Under the pieces are notes generated by a model. That model was given only the letters and a program-made list of their open reading frames with translations. It did no database searches and was not told the origin of the DNA. The translations under genes were made by a program, and so were the position numbers. This document shows, piece after piece, positions 24,429 through 32,741 of a stretch of 51,963 nucleotides of DNA; within the stretch, counting starts at the first letter, position 1, and the number at the start of each line of letters is the position of its first letter. The stretch is from Lachnospiraceae bacterium (GTDB taxonomy: Bacteria > Bacillota > Clostridia > Lachnospirales > Lachnospiraceae), in contig JAJQDT010000078.1 of the NCBI GenBank assembly GCA_021202075.1, positions 1-51,963 on the forward strand, in the 5' to 3' direction.

Positions 24429-26498
24429 TTACCCGGCTGGTTCCGTCTCCGTGCTTTCTGTCACGGTTTTCTCAATTCCCAGATAAGGCAGGATGTTCTC
24501 AAAAATATCCTTCACAACCGGCGCGGCGATGGTTCCGCCGTAATAGGTACCCTGCGGATTGTTGATCACGCACAGGCAGATCACCTGCGGGTCGTCTGCG
24601 GGGGCAAAGCCGATGAAAGAGGAAATGTATTTCCCCTGGCCGCGCGGGAGCGTCTCCGAGGTCGCGGTCTTTCCGCCGATCCGGTATCCCTCAATATAGG
24701 CATTTTTGCCGGAGCCGCCGTCCACCACCTGCTCGAGCAGATAGCGCATGGTCGCGGAGGTCTCTTCAGAGAGAATCCGCTCGCCTTCGGCAGCTGTATC
24801 CATATCGGAACCGGCTCCTGTGCTTACAGACACATCCTTTTTGAGATCATCTGTATCTGACTCTGTCCCGTCTGCTGCCGCATACTGATATACTTTCAGG
24901 AGAGTGCCATCCTCCGATTTTTCACTTACCGCAAAATGCGGGGTAATCCGGATCCCGCCATTTACAATTGAGGAAACCGTTGTGATCAGCTGAATCGGAG
25001 TGATCTGAAAGGACTGACCAAAGGAAATCGTGGCCAGCTCCACCTGCCCGACGTTCTTCTTCTGATGCATGATCGTAGCCGCTTCCCCGGGCAGGTCAAT
25101 CCCGGTTTTCTCATTTAATCCAAACTGATTGAAATATTTATAATAATTGTCCACGCCGAGACGAAGCCCGACCTCGATAAAAACCGGATTGCAGGAATTC
25201 TGCGCCGCCTCAAGAAAGGTCTCCGAACCGTGTCCCGCGGTCTTATGACAGCGGATCCGCCGGTCATCCACAAGCTTATAGCCGGGACAGTAAAAGGTAT
25301 CTTCAAGCGTCACGACGCCCTCTTCCAGCCCGGCCGCTGCCGTAATAATTTTAAATGTTGAGCCAGGCTCATAGGTATCATTGATGCAGCCATTGCGCCA
25401 CATCTGATTTAATGCATCCTGCAGCTCCTCATCTGTAAGCGCAGCGGCCGCTGCTGAGTCATCGCTCCATCCATCTTCCGCAATTGAGGCCGCTGCCGAT
25501 TCACCGTTCCATCCATCTTCCGCAATTGAAACCGCTGCTGATTCACCGCTCCATCCATCTTCCGCAATTGAGATCAATTCATTCCTCATTTTGGCCGACG
25601 TATCAATGGTTAATCCGACTGCCTGCGTTGAATCCGCGCCATTCTCATCCTCACTGTCGTTAATCGCAAGATACAGCTCACTGAGCGTGTACGGATTGTT
25701 CAGGTCAAATTCCGGCACATTCGTCATCGCATAAATTTCCCCATTCTGCGGATTCATCACGATGATGGACACACTGTCCGCCTGTTTTTCTTCCAGAACG
25801 TTGTATGCCGCCTGCTCCACATATTGCTGGATATTGGCGTCCAGACTGATCACCAGGTCATTCCCGGCGACCGGCTCGATGCGCGTCTCCGCCGTATCTT
25901 CAATCTCGATGCCCCGCGCATCGGTGACCGTCAGAATGGTCCCCGGCGTTCCCGCGAGGACGTCCTCGTAGCGAACCTCCAGACCGATGATGCCCTGATT
26001 GTCCGCTCCGGTAAAGCCGAGTACCTTTGAGGCCAGGCTTTCAAACGGATAGTAGCGTTTATAGTCCTCATCGACCTTTACACCGTCCAGCCCACAGCTG
26101 CGGATGCGGTCGCCGGTTTCCTTATCCACGTTGCTTTTGATTCGCTCGATCGAGCTGTTCTTTTCCACGCGTGCACGGATGGTTTCTTCCTCTATCCCCA
26201 GCTCCTCACACAGCACCCGGATGACCTCCTCCGAATCCGTGATCTGGCTGTGGATCACAGAAATGGTACAGACCGTGCGATTGTCCGCAAGAACAACGCC
26301 ATTGCGGTCCAGAATCCGCCCGCGCTCTGCCTTGATCGAGCGCTCGCGCTCATGCAGATCATCCGCCAGCTCCGTGTAATACTCAGACCTGGCAATCATC
26401 AGATATGCCAGCCGTCCCGCCAGAAATAGCAGCATCAGCATAAAACAGATAAAAATCAGTAAGATTTTTCTTCGGTGGAACGGTCTTGTTTTCTGCAT
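24429..26498 (-). CDS. Class B penicillin-binding protein, SpoVD-like
   Basis: A transpeptidase with an N-terminal membrane anchor (RRKILLIFICFMLMLLFLAG), a PBP dimer domain (RGRILDRNGVVLADNRTVCT) and the transpeptidase domain: PGSTFK with the nucleophilic Ser, SCN in AAQNSCNPVF, and GGKTATSE at the KTG position, where Gly is replaced by Ala. It lies second after FtsI in the cluster, like spoVD beside pbpB. Lengths of 689 residues include a repeat insertion at about 308-350, three copies of a 14-residue unit (SIAEDGWSGESAAV type) from a 42-bp DNA repeat. No C-terminal PASTA domain. ATG at 26498 is preferred over a TTG at 26516; RBS is poor for both. Role in spore cortex or vegetative division cannot be decided here. 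Confidence 0.9.
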   Translation of the reverse strand: MQKTRPFHRRKILLIFICFMLMLLFLAGRLAYLMIARSEYYTELADDLHERERSIKAERGRILDRNGVVLADNRTVCTISVIHSQITDSEEVIRVLCEELGIEEETIRARVEKNSSIERIKSNVDKETGDRIRSCGLDGVKVDEDYKRYYPFESLASKVLGFTGADNQGIIGLEVRYEDVLAGTPGTILTVTDARGIEIEDTAETRIEPVAGNDLVISLDANIQQYVEQAAYNVLEEKQADSVSIIVMNPQNGEIYAMTNVPEFDLNNPYTLSELYLAINDSEDENGADSTQAVGLTIDTSAKMRNELISIAEDGWSGESAAVSIAEDGWNGESAAASIAEDGWSDDSAAAAALTDEELQDALNQMWRNGCINDTYEPGSTFKIITAAAGLEEGVVTLEDTFYCPGYKLVDDRRIRCHKTAGHGSETFLEAAQNSCNPVFIEVGLRLGVDNYYKYFNQFGLNEKTGIDLPGEAATIMHQKKNVGQVELATISFGQSFQITPIQLITTVSSIVNGGIRITPHFAVSEKSEDGTLLKVYQYAAADGTESDTDDLKKDVSVSTGAGSDMDTAAEGERILSEETSATMRYLLEQVVDGGSGKNAYIEGYRIGGKTATSETLPRGQGKYISSFIGFAPADDPQVICLCVINNPQGTYYGGTIAAPVVKDIFENILPYLGIEKTVTESTETEPAG
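25459..25580. repeat. 42-bp in-frame tandem repeat (about 2.9 units) in the SpoVD-like PBP gene
   Basis: Units 25459-25500, 25501-25542 and 25543-25580 (incomplete) differ by few bases, each containing CCATCCATCTTCCGCAATTG. They lie before the active-site serine block and keep the frame. Confidence 0.95.
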
Positions 26499-26696
26499 AC
26501 AGGCACATCCGTCCAATCGGTTCGCGCAGACTGCCCGGCTGTGAGTTCCTTACGCTGCCGCGGGATCGCGCATAATTTCTATAATCTATTCGGAATTCGG
26601 ATGTATCATGCTAAAAATATATACAGGACTGCGTCTTTTGTCTGCACTATCACTATTCGGCCCGCGCACCTACGTTGGAGCGGCAAAGAGCAGGCG

Positions 26697-29009
26697 TCAC
26701 TCTTCCTCTTCCTCCTTGGCGATGTCGGTCAGATCTGCAACGGTCGAACCGGAGTCATCCGCCGAGCTCTCATCCGGCGGTGTGGCCATGTCCGGATTGG
26801 TCGCGATGGACTCTTCCCCGTCGTCGCTCTCGATGGTGTATACCTCGTTCATATAACCGTCGTACACGGTACCGTCCTCATCAACATAAGCGCCCGTGAT
26901 TACATTCCCGCTGCCATCCACGACTTCCCCGTCGACGACCCGCGCGTCACTGTAAAGGTTTCCATAGGAATCGAAGGCCTGGAAGGTATCGACACTGTTA
27001 ACCGTTTCTACATCCTCTACATCCTCCTGTGTCAGACCCAGCTGGGCCAGCAGGGAATCCGTGATCTCTTCCGTCGCCGTGATGCCCATATAGGGAAGGA
27101 CTTCCAGCGCGATGCTCTGGAAAATCTTCTGCGCGTAGCTGCTGCTCGCCTGATTCTCCACATTTGGCTCATCGACGACGACATAGATTACAACCTCGGG
27201 GTCATTGATCGGAGCCGCACCGATGAAGGAAACCAGGTACAACCCGTCCGCGCGCTCACCGGTCGTTGAATCGATTTTCTCGGCCGTACCGGTCTTTCCG
27301 CCGACACGGTAGCCCGGCACCCGGGCCGTCGTTCCGGTACCTTCCTCCACTACGCTCTCCAGATACTGTTTTAACGTATCCGAAGTCGAAGAAGAAATCA
27401 CCTGCTTTAAAAGCAGCTGCGAATTATCCTTTACAATCGAGCCATCCTCGTCCAGAATCTTGTCCACCACATGAGGCTGGTAGTAATAGCCGCCGTTGAC
27501 GACCGCAGAGAAAGCCGCGATTTCCTGGATCATCGTACAGGTAAAGCCCTGGCCGAAGGAACAGGTCGCCAGCTCAACCTCGTTCATCGTATCCTTCGTA
27601 TAAACCACACCGGTCGATTCATTCGGCAGGTCAATGCCGGTCTTTTTCCCAAAATTAAACAGCGACTGATACTCGATAAAATTCGATACCCGCATCTTCG
27701 CCGCGATCTGCATCAGGGCGTCATTGCAGGAATTCACAAGCGCATCCTCCAGCGTCTCCGCGCCATGCGCGCCCGGATAGACGTCGCAGTGAATTTCCGT
27801 ATCGGTGATGTACTCGCCGCCGTCGCAGTAGAAGCTGTCGCCGGTCGTGATCGCACCAATCTCCAGCGCGGACGCGATGGTGATCGGCTTGAATGTCGAA
27901 CCCGGCTCATAGCTGTCCGATACACAGAAATTCCCCCAGAGATCGTACAGTGCCGCATTGTAGGCGGAGCCATCCTCGTCCTCGGATTTCAGATCCTGAA
28001 TCTCCAGCTGTGTATACCAGTCATAAATCACACTGTCCGGGTCGTTCAGATCATAGCTCTGGTTGGTCGCCATCGCCAGAATGCTGCCGGAGTTCGGATC
28101 CATCACGACGACACCGACATTTGCCGCACCGTGCTTTGCCGTTCCGTCGTCCGTATCATCGCCGTAGGTCTCGTCAAATTCCGCGATCACGTCCTCCACG
28201 ATCTGCTGGATATTGACATCCAGCGTCGTCACGAGCGTGTAGCCATTTTCCGGCGCAATGGTCTTCGTCTGATACTCCGTATCCTCGTTCAGATAACCGA
28301 AGATGCGCCCGTTCGTCCCCTGCAGCTGTTCATCATAGTAAGCTTCCAGTCCGACAATCCCGTCGCCCAGGCTGTTTGCAAACCCGATGGTATTGCTTGC
28401 CAGTGAGCCAAGCGGATAATGCCGGATATATTTTTCCTCAAACCAGACGCCGGTCACCAGCGCCCGCTTTTCTTTTTCTTCTTTTTCTGACGCGCTCAGC
28501 TCTTTCGAGGAAATATCGGCATATTCATCGATGTATTCCTCGTAGGCGTCTTTCTCATCCTCCGTCAGATACTGGTCTTCCCCCTCCGCCTTGACCTGCA
28601 GCACCTGATACTGGCTGTCCTTCGTCGCGTCAGCGGTAATCAGCTCCCGCAGGTCCGTCGCGCTGATGCCAAAATATTCACTCAGGACCTCCACGGTCGG
28701 CTCCAGGTACTCGTCCTGATCCAGATTGATCGCATAACAGTCAATCACCAGGTTGTACACCTTTTCACTGTACGCCAGGAGCCGTCCGTTCGTATCCTGG
28801 ATCTCGCCCCTTCTCGCATACAGTGTCTGGCTGTCATAATCATTCTGTGAGAGCACCTGCTTCGCGTAGCTGTTTCCCTCTGTGATGGTAATCTGCGCGA
28901 TACGGAGCAGCAAAACCACCAGTCCCAACAAAACGAATGCAAATACAGCCAACAGCTTTATTTGCATTCGTTTCGTAAATCTGCGTTCTCTTTTTATTCG
29001 ATTTGCCAA
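26697..29009 (-). CDS. ftsI: Class B penicillin-binding protein, FtsI/PBP2B-like
   Basis: The septal transpeptidase; 770 residues. Membrane anchor (IKLLAVFAFVLLGLVVLLL), dimerisation domain (ARRGEIQDTNGRLLAYSEKVYN), then PGSTFKPI with the nucleophile, NSCNDALMQIA, and KTGTAEK; all three penicillin-binding motifs are canonical. After the transpeptidase domain comes a linker and, at about 676-722, a module FQAFDSYGNLYSDARVVDGE ... YVDEDGTVYDGYMNEV matching the C-terminus of DivIB from this cluster, followed by an acidic tail ending in EEEEE. Start is TTG at 29009 with AGGTGA 6 bp upstream. Order after ftsL supports FtsI over other class B PBPs. Confidence 0.93.
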   Translation of the reverse strand: MANRIKRERRFTKRMQIKLLAVFAFVLLGLVVLLLRIAQITITEGNSYAKQVLSQNDYDSQTLYARRGEIQDTNGRLLAYSEKVYNLVIDCYAINLDQDEYLEPTVEVLSEYFGISATDLRELITADATKDSQYQVLQVKAEGEDQYLTEDEKDAYEEYIDEYADISSKELSASEKEEKEKRALVTGVWFEEKYIRHYPLGSLASNTIGFANSLGDGIVGLEAYYDEQLQGTNGRIFGYLNEDTEYQTKTIAPENGYTLVTTLDVNIQQIVEDVIAEFDETYGDDTDDGTAKHGAANVGVVVMDPNSGSILAMATNQSYDLNDPDSVIYDWYTQLEIQDLKSEDEDGSAYNAALYDLWGNFCVSDSYEPGSTFKPITIASALEIGAITTGDSFYCDGGEYITDTEIHCDVYPGAHGAETLEDALVNSCNDALMQIAAKMRVSNFIEYQSLFNFGKKTGIDLPNESTGVVYTKDTMNEVELATCSFGQGFTCTMIQEIAAFSAVVNGGYYYQPHVVDKILDEDGSIVKDNSQLLLKQVISSSTSDTLKQYLESVVEEGTGTTARVPGYRVGGKTGTAEKIDSTTGERADGLYLVSFIGAAPINDPEVVIYVVVDEPNVENQASSSYAQKIFQSIALEVLPYMGITATEEITDSLLAQLGLTQEDVEDVETVNSVDTFQAFDSYGNLYSDARVVDGEVVDGSGNVITGAYVDEDGTVYDGYMNEVYTIESDDGEESIATNPDMATPPDESSADDSGSTVADLTDIAKEEEEE

Positions 29010-29083
29010 ATTCGATCACCTGCTCTGCTGACCCTGCACCTGGGATCTGCCACGAAATAACTTATGCTTTTTGTAACAGCTCC

Positions 29084-29599
29084 TTACTCTTCCGGTATTT
29101 CTGAATACTGACGGACATAATCCCCGTCCTCGACCTCATAGGTGACAATCTGGTCGGAGGATGCAAGGCCCATGCCAAGCTCTTCCGTCGCCACTTCCTT
29201 CACGTATTCAAGATCCACACTGTTCATCACGCGATTGTAATCCGAATCATTTTCCAGAATCGCGGAATCCAGACTGGCCTCCAGAGACGCCACCTCTTCC
29301 TGAAGAAGGGTATTCACCGCGTGCAGCTGCAGGAAATTCACACAGACAAACACCGTAATCACCGCCGCCGCCGCGAGAAAAAGTACATATCCAAGATTCA
29401 TCTGAAGCGCGCGCTCCCGGTTTTTCCGGGTCTCCTGGCTGACCTCCGCCGGCTGCTGCGGCTGCTGTTTCGGCTCTTCTGCAACATTCAGCCTGCGCAC
29501 GGTGTTTCCATCTATATACGTGTAGGATCTGCTTCCCTGTCTGCCGGTACCCTTCTGACGATTCCCGGCAGCCGTCCTGTTGTATCCTTTTCCTGCCAT
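29084..29599 (-). CDS. ftsL: FtsL-like division protein
   Basis: A 171-residue bitopic protein: basic, Gln-rich cytoplasmic part (residues 1-68, including [13 protein letters not shown]), one helix ([20 protein letters not shown], about 69-88), then a leucine-rich coiled coil ([21 protein letters not shown]) and a short domain with [20 protein letters not shown], as in FtsL/DivIC. Position between rsmH and ftsI is the standard ftsL place. FtsL should pair with DivIC and DivIB. The ATG at 29599 (AGGGGAGAG upstream) lies 88 bp inside the end of rsmH in another frame, an unusually long overlap. The cytoplasmic part is longer than in most FtsL proteins. Confidence 0.88.
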   Translation of the reverse strand: MAGKGYNRTAAGNRQKGTGRQGSRSYTYIDGNTVRRLNVAEEPKQQPQQPAEVSQETRKNRERALQMNLGYVLFLAAAAVITVFVCVNFLQLHAVNTLLQEEVASLEASLDSAILENDSDYNRVMNSVDLEYVKEVATEELGMGLASSDQIVTYEVEDGDYVRQYSEIPEE

Positions 29600-30540
29600 T
29601 GCTCTCCCCTGCCTTCAAACACGCGCAGCTTTGCGCTTTTTGCTCTGCTGTTCGCCTCCAGTTCTTCCGGTGACGGAAGAATCGGTTTGCGCGTAATCAC
29701 AGTTCCTCTTGATTGTTTCCCGCATACGCACACCGGAAATTCTTTCGGACACGTACACGGATTTTCCAGATAGCGAAATTTCGTCTTGACAATCCTGTCC
29801 TCAAGCGAGTGGAACGTAATCACGCAGATCCGCCCGCCGTCATTCAATAAGTCCGCCATATCCTCGAGAGAATCCTCGAGAACCTCCAGCTCCCGGTTCA
29901 CCTCGATGCGAATGGCCTGAAACGTCCTTTTGGCCGGGTGTCCCCCTACTGCCCGCACTTTCATCGGAATCGCCGCTTTTATAACATGAATTAACTCCCC
30001 AGTTGTTTCCAGTTTTTTTTCGCTGCGGGCGATCACGATATGCCTGGCAATATTTTTTGCGAACTTTTCCTCCCCATAGTCGCGGATGACGCGATAAAGC
30101 TCCATCTCGCTGTACTCGTTCACAACATCCATTGCCGTAAGCGTCTGCCGCTGATCCATCCTCATATCCAGCGGTGCATCTTCCCGGTAGGTAAATCCCC
30201 GTTCAACCGTGTCAAGCTGGTAAGAGGAGACCCCCAGGTCCAAAATGACTCCATCTACAGATGACACACCGAGCTCCCGGATGATGGCTCTCATATCGCG
30301 GTAATTGCCCCGTACAATCGTCACCCGATCCCGAAACTCTTCCAAACGCCGTGTCGCCGCCGCAATCGCGTCCGCATCCTGATCGATCCCGATCAGCCGT
30401 CCGCCGCGCGTCAGCCTTTTACAAATTTCCAGGGAATGTCCCCCGCCGCCAAGCGTCCCATCGACATAAACCCCATCTGGCTTTATCCGCAGTTCCTCAA
30501 TGCTCTCAGAAAGAAGTACTGATTTGTGTTTAAAGTCCAT
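29512..30540 (-). CDS. rsmH: 16S rRNA (cytosine(1402)-N(4))-methyltransferase
   Basis: RsmH (MraW) methylates N4 of C1402 in 16S rRNA with SAM; 342 residues. The start [17 protein letters not shown] at 30540 has GGGGAGG 5 bp upstream and matches the family N-terminus (HxSVLLxE); longer frames upstream are rejected. SAM motif [15 protein letters not shown], then [29 protein letters not shown] and [14 protein letters not shown] are all present. The usual end is near [13 protein letters not shown]; here about 29 further residues ([20 protein letters not shown]...) are read across the start of ftsL. Preceded by mraZ in the same operon. Confidence 0.96.
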   Translation of the reverse strand: MDFKHKSVLLSESIEELRIKPDGVYVDGTLGGGGHSLEICKRLTRGGRLIGIDQDADAIAAATRRLEEFRDRVTIVRGNYRDMRAIIRELGVSSVDGVILDLGVSSYQLDTVERGFTYREDAPLDMRMDQRQTLTAMDVVNEYSEMELYRVIRDYGEEKFAKNIARHIVIARSEKKLETTGELIHVIKAAIPMKVRAVGGHPAKRTFQAIRIEVNRELEVLEDSLEDMADLLNDGGRICVITFHSLEDRIVKTKFRYLENPCTCPKEFPVCVCGKQSRGTVITRKPILPSPEELEANSRAKSAKLRVFEGRGEQWQEKDTTGRLPGIVRRVPADREADPTRI

Positions 30541-30635
30541 CCTGTCCTCCCCGACAGAACCGCGACCGCATGATCCGTTCATTGCGGCACGATAGACGAT
30601 CCGCTTTTCTGATTTTCCCCACAAAATTCAGAAGC

Positions 30636-31067
30636 TCAGATATCCAGGCCCAAATCAGACATCTGTTCCGCGATGTCATCCATGTCATCGTACGCATTAT
30701 TTTCCGTCCAGTCTGCCTTATTCCAGATTTCAAAACGATTCAGGTTGCCTGACAGCACCACGTCCTTATCCAGCTTCGCAAATTCTCTTAAGCTCTGAGG
30801 CAAGAGAATTCTCCCCTGCTTGTCCAGTTCGCACGTGGTCGCTCCTCCCATAAAGAAACGTGTGAATTTTCTGGCGTTCTTCTGTGTAAGCGGCAGTTTG
30901 CGCAGTTTCTCTTCGAAGATCTGCCATTCATTTTTGGGGAAAGCAAACAGACAACCGTCCAATCCCTTTGTCACGATAAATTCATCGTCCAGTAATTCTC
31001 TGAATTTCGCCGGGATGATCAGTCTGCCTTTGGCATCAATCGTATGATTGTATTCGCCCATGAACAT
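30636..31067 (-). CDS. mraZ: Transcriptional regulator MraZ
   Basis: A 143-residue DNA-binding protein with two AbrB-like half domains, each carrying a DxxGR motif (DAKGRLIIP and DKQGRILLP), which assembles into rings and represses its own operon. First gene of the division cluster. Start is ATG 31067 (MFMGEYNHTID) or the ATG one codon before; RBS is weak because the region is occupied by GTGG operator repeats (31077-31121). Gap of 95 bp to rsmH. Confidence 0.96.
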   Translation of the reverse strand: MFMGEYNHTIDAKGRLIIPAKFRELLDDEFIVTKGLDGCLFAFPKNEWQIFEEKLRKLPLTQKNARKFTRFFMGGATTCELDKQGRILLPQSLREFAKLDKDVVLSGNLNRFEIWNKADWTENNAYDDMDDIAEQMSDLGLDI

Positions 31068-31076
31068 CATGATGCA

Positions 31077-31121
31077 CCACTTTCTTCCACAAAATCTCCA
31101 CGATAAACCACTTTCTACCAC
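31077..31121 (-). promoter_or_regulatory. MraZ operator: five GTGG boxes
   Basis: GTGG on the minus strand (CCAC on plus) at 31077-31080, 31087-31090, 31098-31101, 31108-31111 and 31118-31121, spaced 10, 11, 10 and 10 bp, two of them as GAAAGTGG. They lie between the -10 and the start codon, matching the known MraZ box (three or four direct repeats near TGGG/AAAGTGG in other bacteria) but with five copies. Confidence 0.85.
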
Positions 31122-31129
31122 TCGGGCTT

Positions 31130-31158
31130 ATAATACAGTAATTTCCCACAAAAAACAA
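31130..31158 (-). promoter_or_regulatory. SigA-type promoter of the division cluster
   Basis: Minus-strand TTGTTT (plus 31153-31158) and TATTAT (plus 31130-31135), spacer 17 bp, directly upstream of the MraZ boxes. A further GTGGG lies inside the spacer (plus 31145-31149). Confidence 0.75.
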
Positions 31159-31228
31159 GCCTTTCTTCAAAGTTTTTTTCATTTATTTTTGAATTATTTG
31201 CGCAATTACAACATCTTGTTATACAAAA

Positions 31229-31266
31229 AAAGAAAGCCGCTAAATCTAGCGGCTTTCTTTTTTATT
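31229..31266. terminator. Strong terminator after the lgt-spo0E-like unit
   Basis: AAAGAAAGCCGCTA (31229-31242) pairs perfectly with 31247-31260, loop AATC, with T runs on both strands. It ends the minus-strand transcript coming from lgt and insulates the mraZ promoter. Confidence 0.93.
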
Positions 31267-31324
31267 TCATAATACAGGGAATCCTCTGCGCTCCGATCAG
31301 CGCCGGCGGCCTGCAATCCCTGCT

Positions 31325-31394
31325 CCGGATAAACCGAAACCAATATTTTGCCATTTTGCGCAAAAAATCGTTCTTAAGCGCCTAACGCATACGG
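31325..31394. repeat. Dispersed repeat R3, copy 1
   Basis: A 70-bp stretch beginning CCGGATAAACCG and ending ACGG, with the invariant core ATTTTGCCATTTTGCGCAA. It matches 38316-38384 at roughly 80% of positions by eye and lies between the Spo0E-like gene and its terminator. Confidence 0.8.
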
Positions 31395-31423
31395 AAGAAA
31401 TTCTATATCCGGCCGGTGGGGCT

Positions 31424-31585
31424 TCATCCCATCTTCTCGCACTGCTCAAGATACCGCTCAATCAGCCCATCCAGAACCAGGCTCTGCCGGTAGGTCTCCT
31501 CCGATCTGCTGTTTTTTATAAACAGTGCATTCAGCAGAATCCGTTCCTCCTCAATGCGCTGCTCCAGAAATTCCTTTTTGTTCAT
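31424..31585 (-). CDS. Spo0E-like aspartyl-phosphate phosphatase (53 residues)
   Basis: A small two-helix protein, MNKKEFLEQRIEEERILLN... then SEETYRQSLVLDGLIERYLEQ. Helix one with ER..LN and helix two with S..LD.LI..Y fit the Spo0E family, whose members dephosphorylate Spo0A~P or related response regulators; the family SQELD motif is SLVLD here, so activity is less sure. ATG at 31585 with AAAGGA upstream, 16 bp after the lgt stop, so it is co-transcribed with lgt and followed by R3 and a strong terminator. If active it would delay sporulation. Confidence 0.78.
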   Translation of the reverse strand: MNKKEFLEQRIEEERILLNALFIKNSRSEETYRQSLVLDGLIERYLEQCEKMG

Positions 31586-31600
31586 CGTCCTTTGTTCCTC

Positions 31601-32641
31601 TTAAGCATCGTCCGCATGCCGGTTCCGTCTCCCGGTCAGCAAACGGAACAGAAGGATGCTAAGCGATGCCGCCGCCAGTATTGCCGAAAGCACCTGCGAC
31701 ACCGGCAGTCCGGTGCCAAACAGAATCAGCTGATCCGTGCGCAGTCCCTCGATCCAGAAGCGCCCCGTCCCATACAGCAACAGGTAAAGAAAGAAAACGG
31801 TACCCGCCTGCGGGCGCTCTGTTTGCGGGCGTTCTGCACCCGGCTGATTTTGCGGCTGCGACCTCTCGGCCCCCGGGTGGGCAGACCGTGAATGGTTCGC
31901 TTTGGACGGTTCCTCCAATGGACGCCCCGATTCGTTCCGCGCTCTTGTATTCTCAAGCGCACTGGATCCGATCCCGGTTATCCGGCGTGTAACCAGCAGC
32001 AGGATGACCAGGACCCCGAGATTCCACAGCGATTCGTAGAGAAAGGTCGGGTGCACCTGAATGTACTCCACCCCATCGATCGTCTGTATGTGCGCGCGCA
32101 TCACATCGGTAATCTCGGAAGCGCGCACATCGCTCACCGGCAGCTGCATGGCGAGCAGGTTATCCGTATAATCGCCGAACGCCTCCCGGTTGAAAAAATT
32201 CCCCCATCTTCCGAGCATCTGCCCCCACACCAAACCCACCGAGGCAGTATCCAGTGCCCGGAGGCAGTTCAGCTTCCGGATCCGGCAAAACACCAGAACC
32301 GCAATCACACCTCCTGCCACGCCGCCGTAGATGGCGAGGCCGCCCTTTCGCAGATTAAAAATCTCGGCAATATGTGCGCTGTAATAATCCCACGAAAATA
32401 CGACGTAGTAAATCCTTGCGCAGATCACCGCCACAATAATTGCAATCACACCGAGGTCAAAATAATCCTCTTCCTTTTGCCCGGTCGCTTTCGCCACCCG
32501 CATGACCAGCAGAAGCCCGGTCATCATCGCGACCGCCAGGACAACCCCGTAGCAGGCAATTGATAAATTCCCGATGCGGAAGGTTTTGATGACATTTGTC
32601 AGGGTAATCCCGAGATTCGGGAATCGAATGGTTCCCACCAT
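31601..32641 (-). CDS. lgt: Prolipoprotein diacylglyceryl transferase
   Basis: Membrane enzyme that transfers diacylglycerol from phosphatidylglycerol to the lipobox cysteine; 346 residues, seven helices. Signature GRWGNFFNREAFG at about 144-156, GGLAIYGGVAGG at 100-111, HPTFLYESLWN at about 197-207 and the C-terminal RFWIEGLRTDQL with the conserved arginine. A hydrophilic Pro/Gln/Arg-rich insertion (about 225-280, e.g. PGAERSQPQNQPGAERPQTE) splits the last two helices. ATG 32641 with GAGGTGA upstream. Lies 100 bp after ychF. Confidence 0.95.
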   Translation of the reverse strand: MVGTIRFPNLGITLTNVIKTFRIGNLSIACYGVVLAVAMMTGLLLVMRVAKATGQKEEDYFDLGVIAIIVAVICARIYYVVFSWDYYSAHIAEIFNLRKGGLAIYGGVAGGVIAVLVFCRIRKLNCLRALDTASVGLVWGQMLGRWGNFFNREAFGDYTDNLLAMQLPVSDVRASEITDVMRAHIQTIDGVEYIQVHPTFLYESLWNLGVLVILLLVTRRITGIGSSALENTRARNESGRPLEEPSKANHSRSAHPGAERSQPQNQPGAERPQTERPQAGTVFFLYLLLYGTGRFWIEGLRTDQLILFGTGLPVSQVLSAILAAASLSILLFRLLTGRRNRHADDA

Positions 32642-32741
32642 GAAGCTTCACCTCTGCACTTCCCATAATCCGTGCGAATGAACCTTTCCGCGGTTCTTTC
32701 TCATTCGCTGCGGACTTCGTCCCTAAGGATCTGTCACGAAA

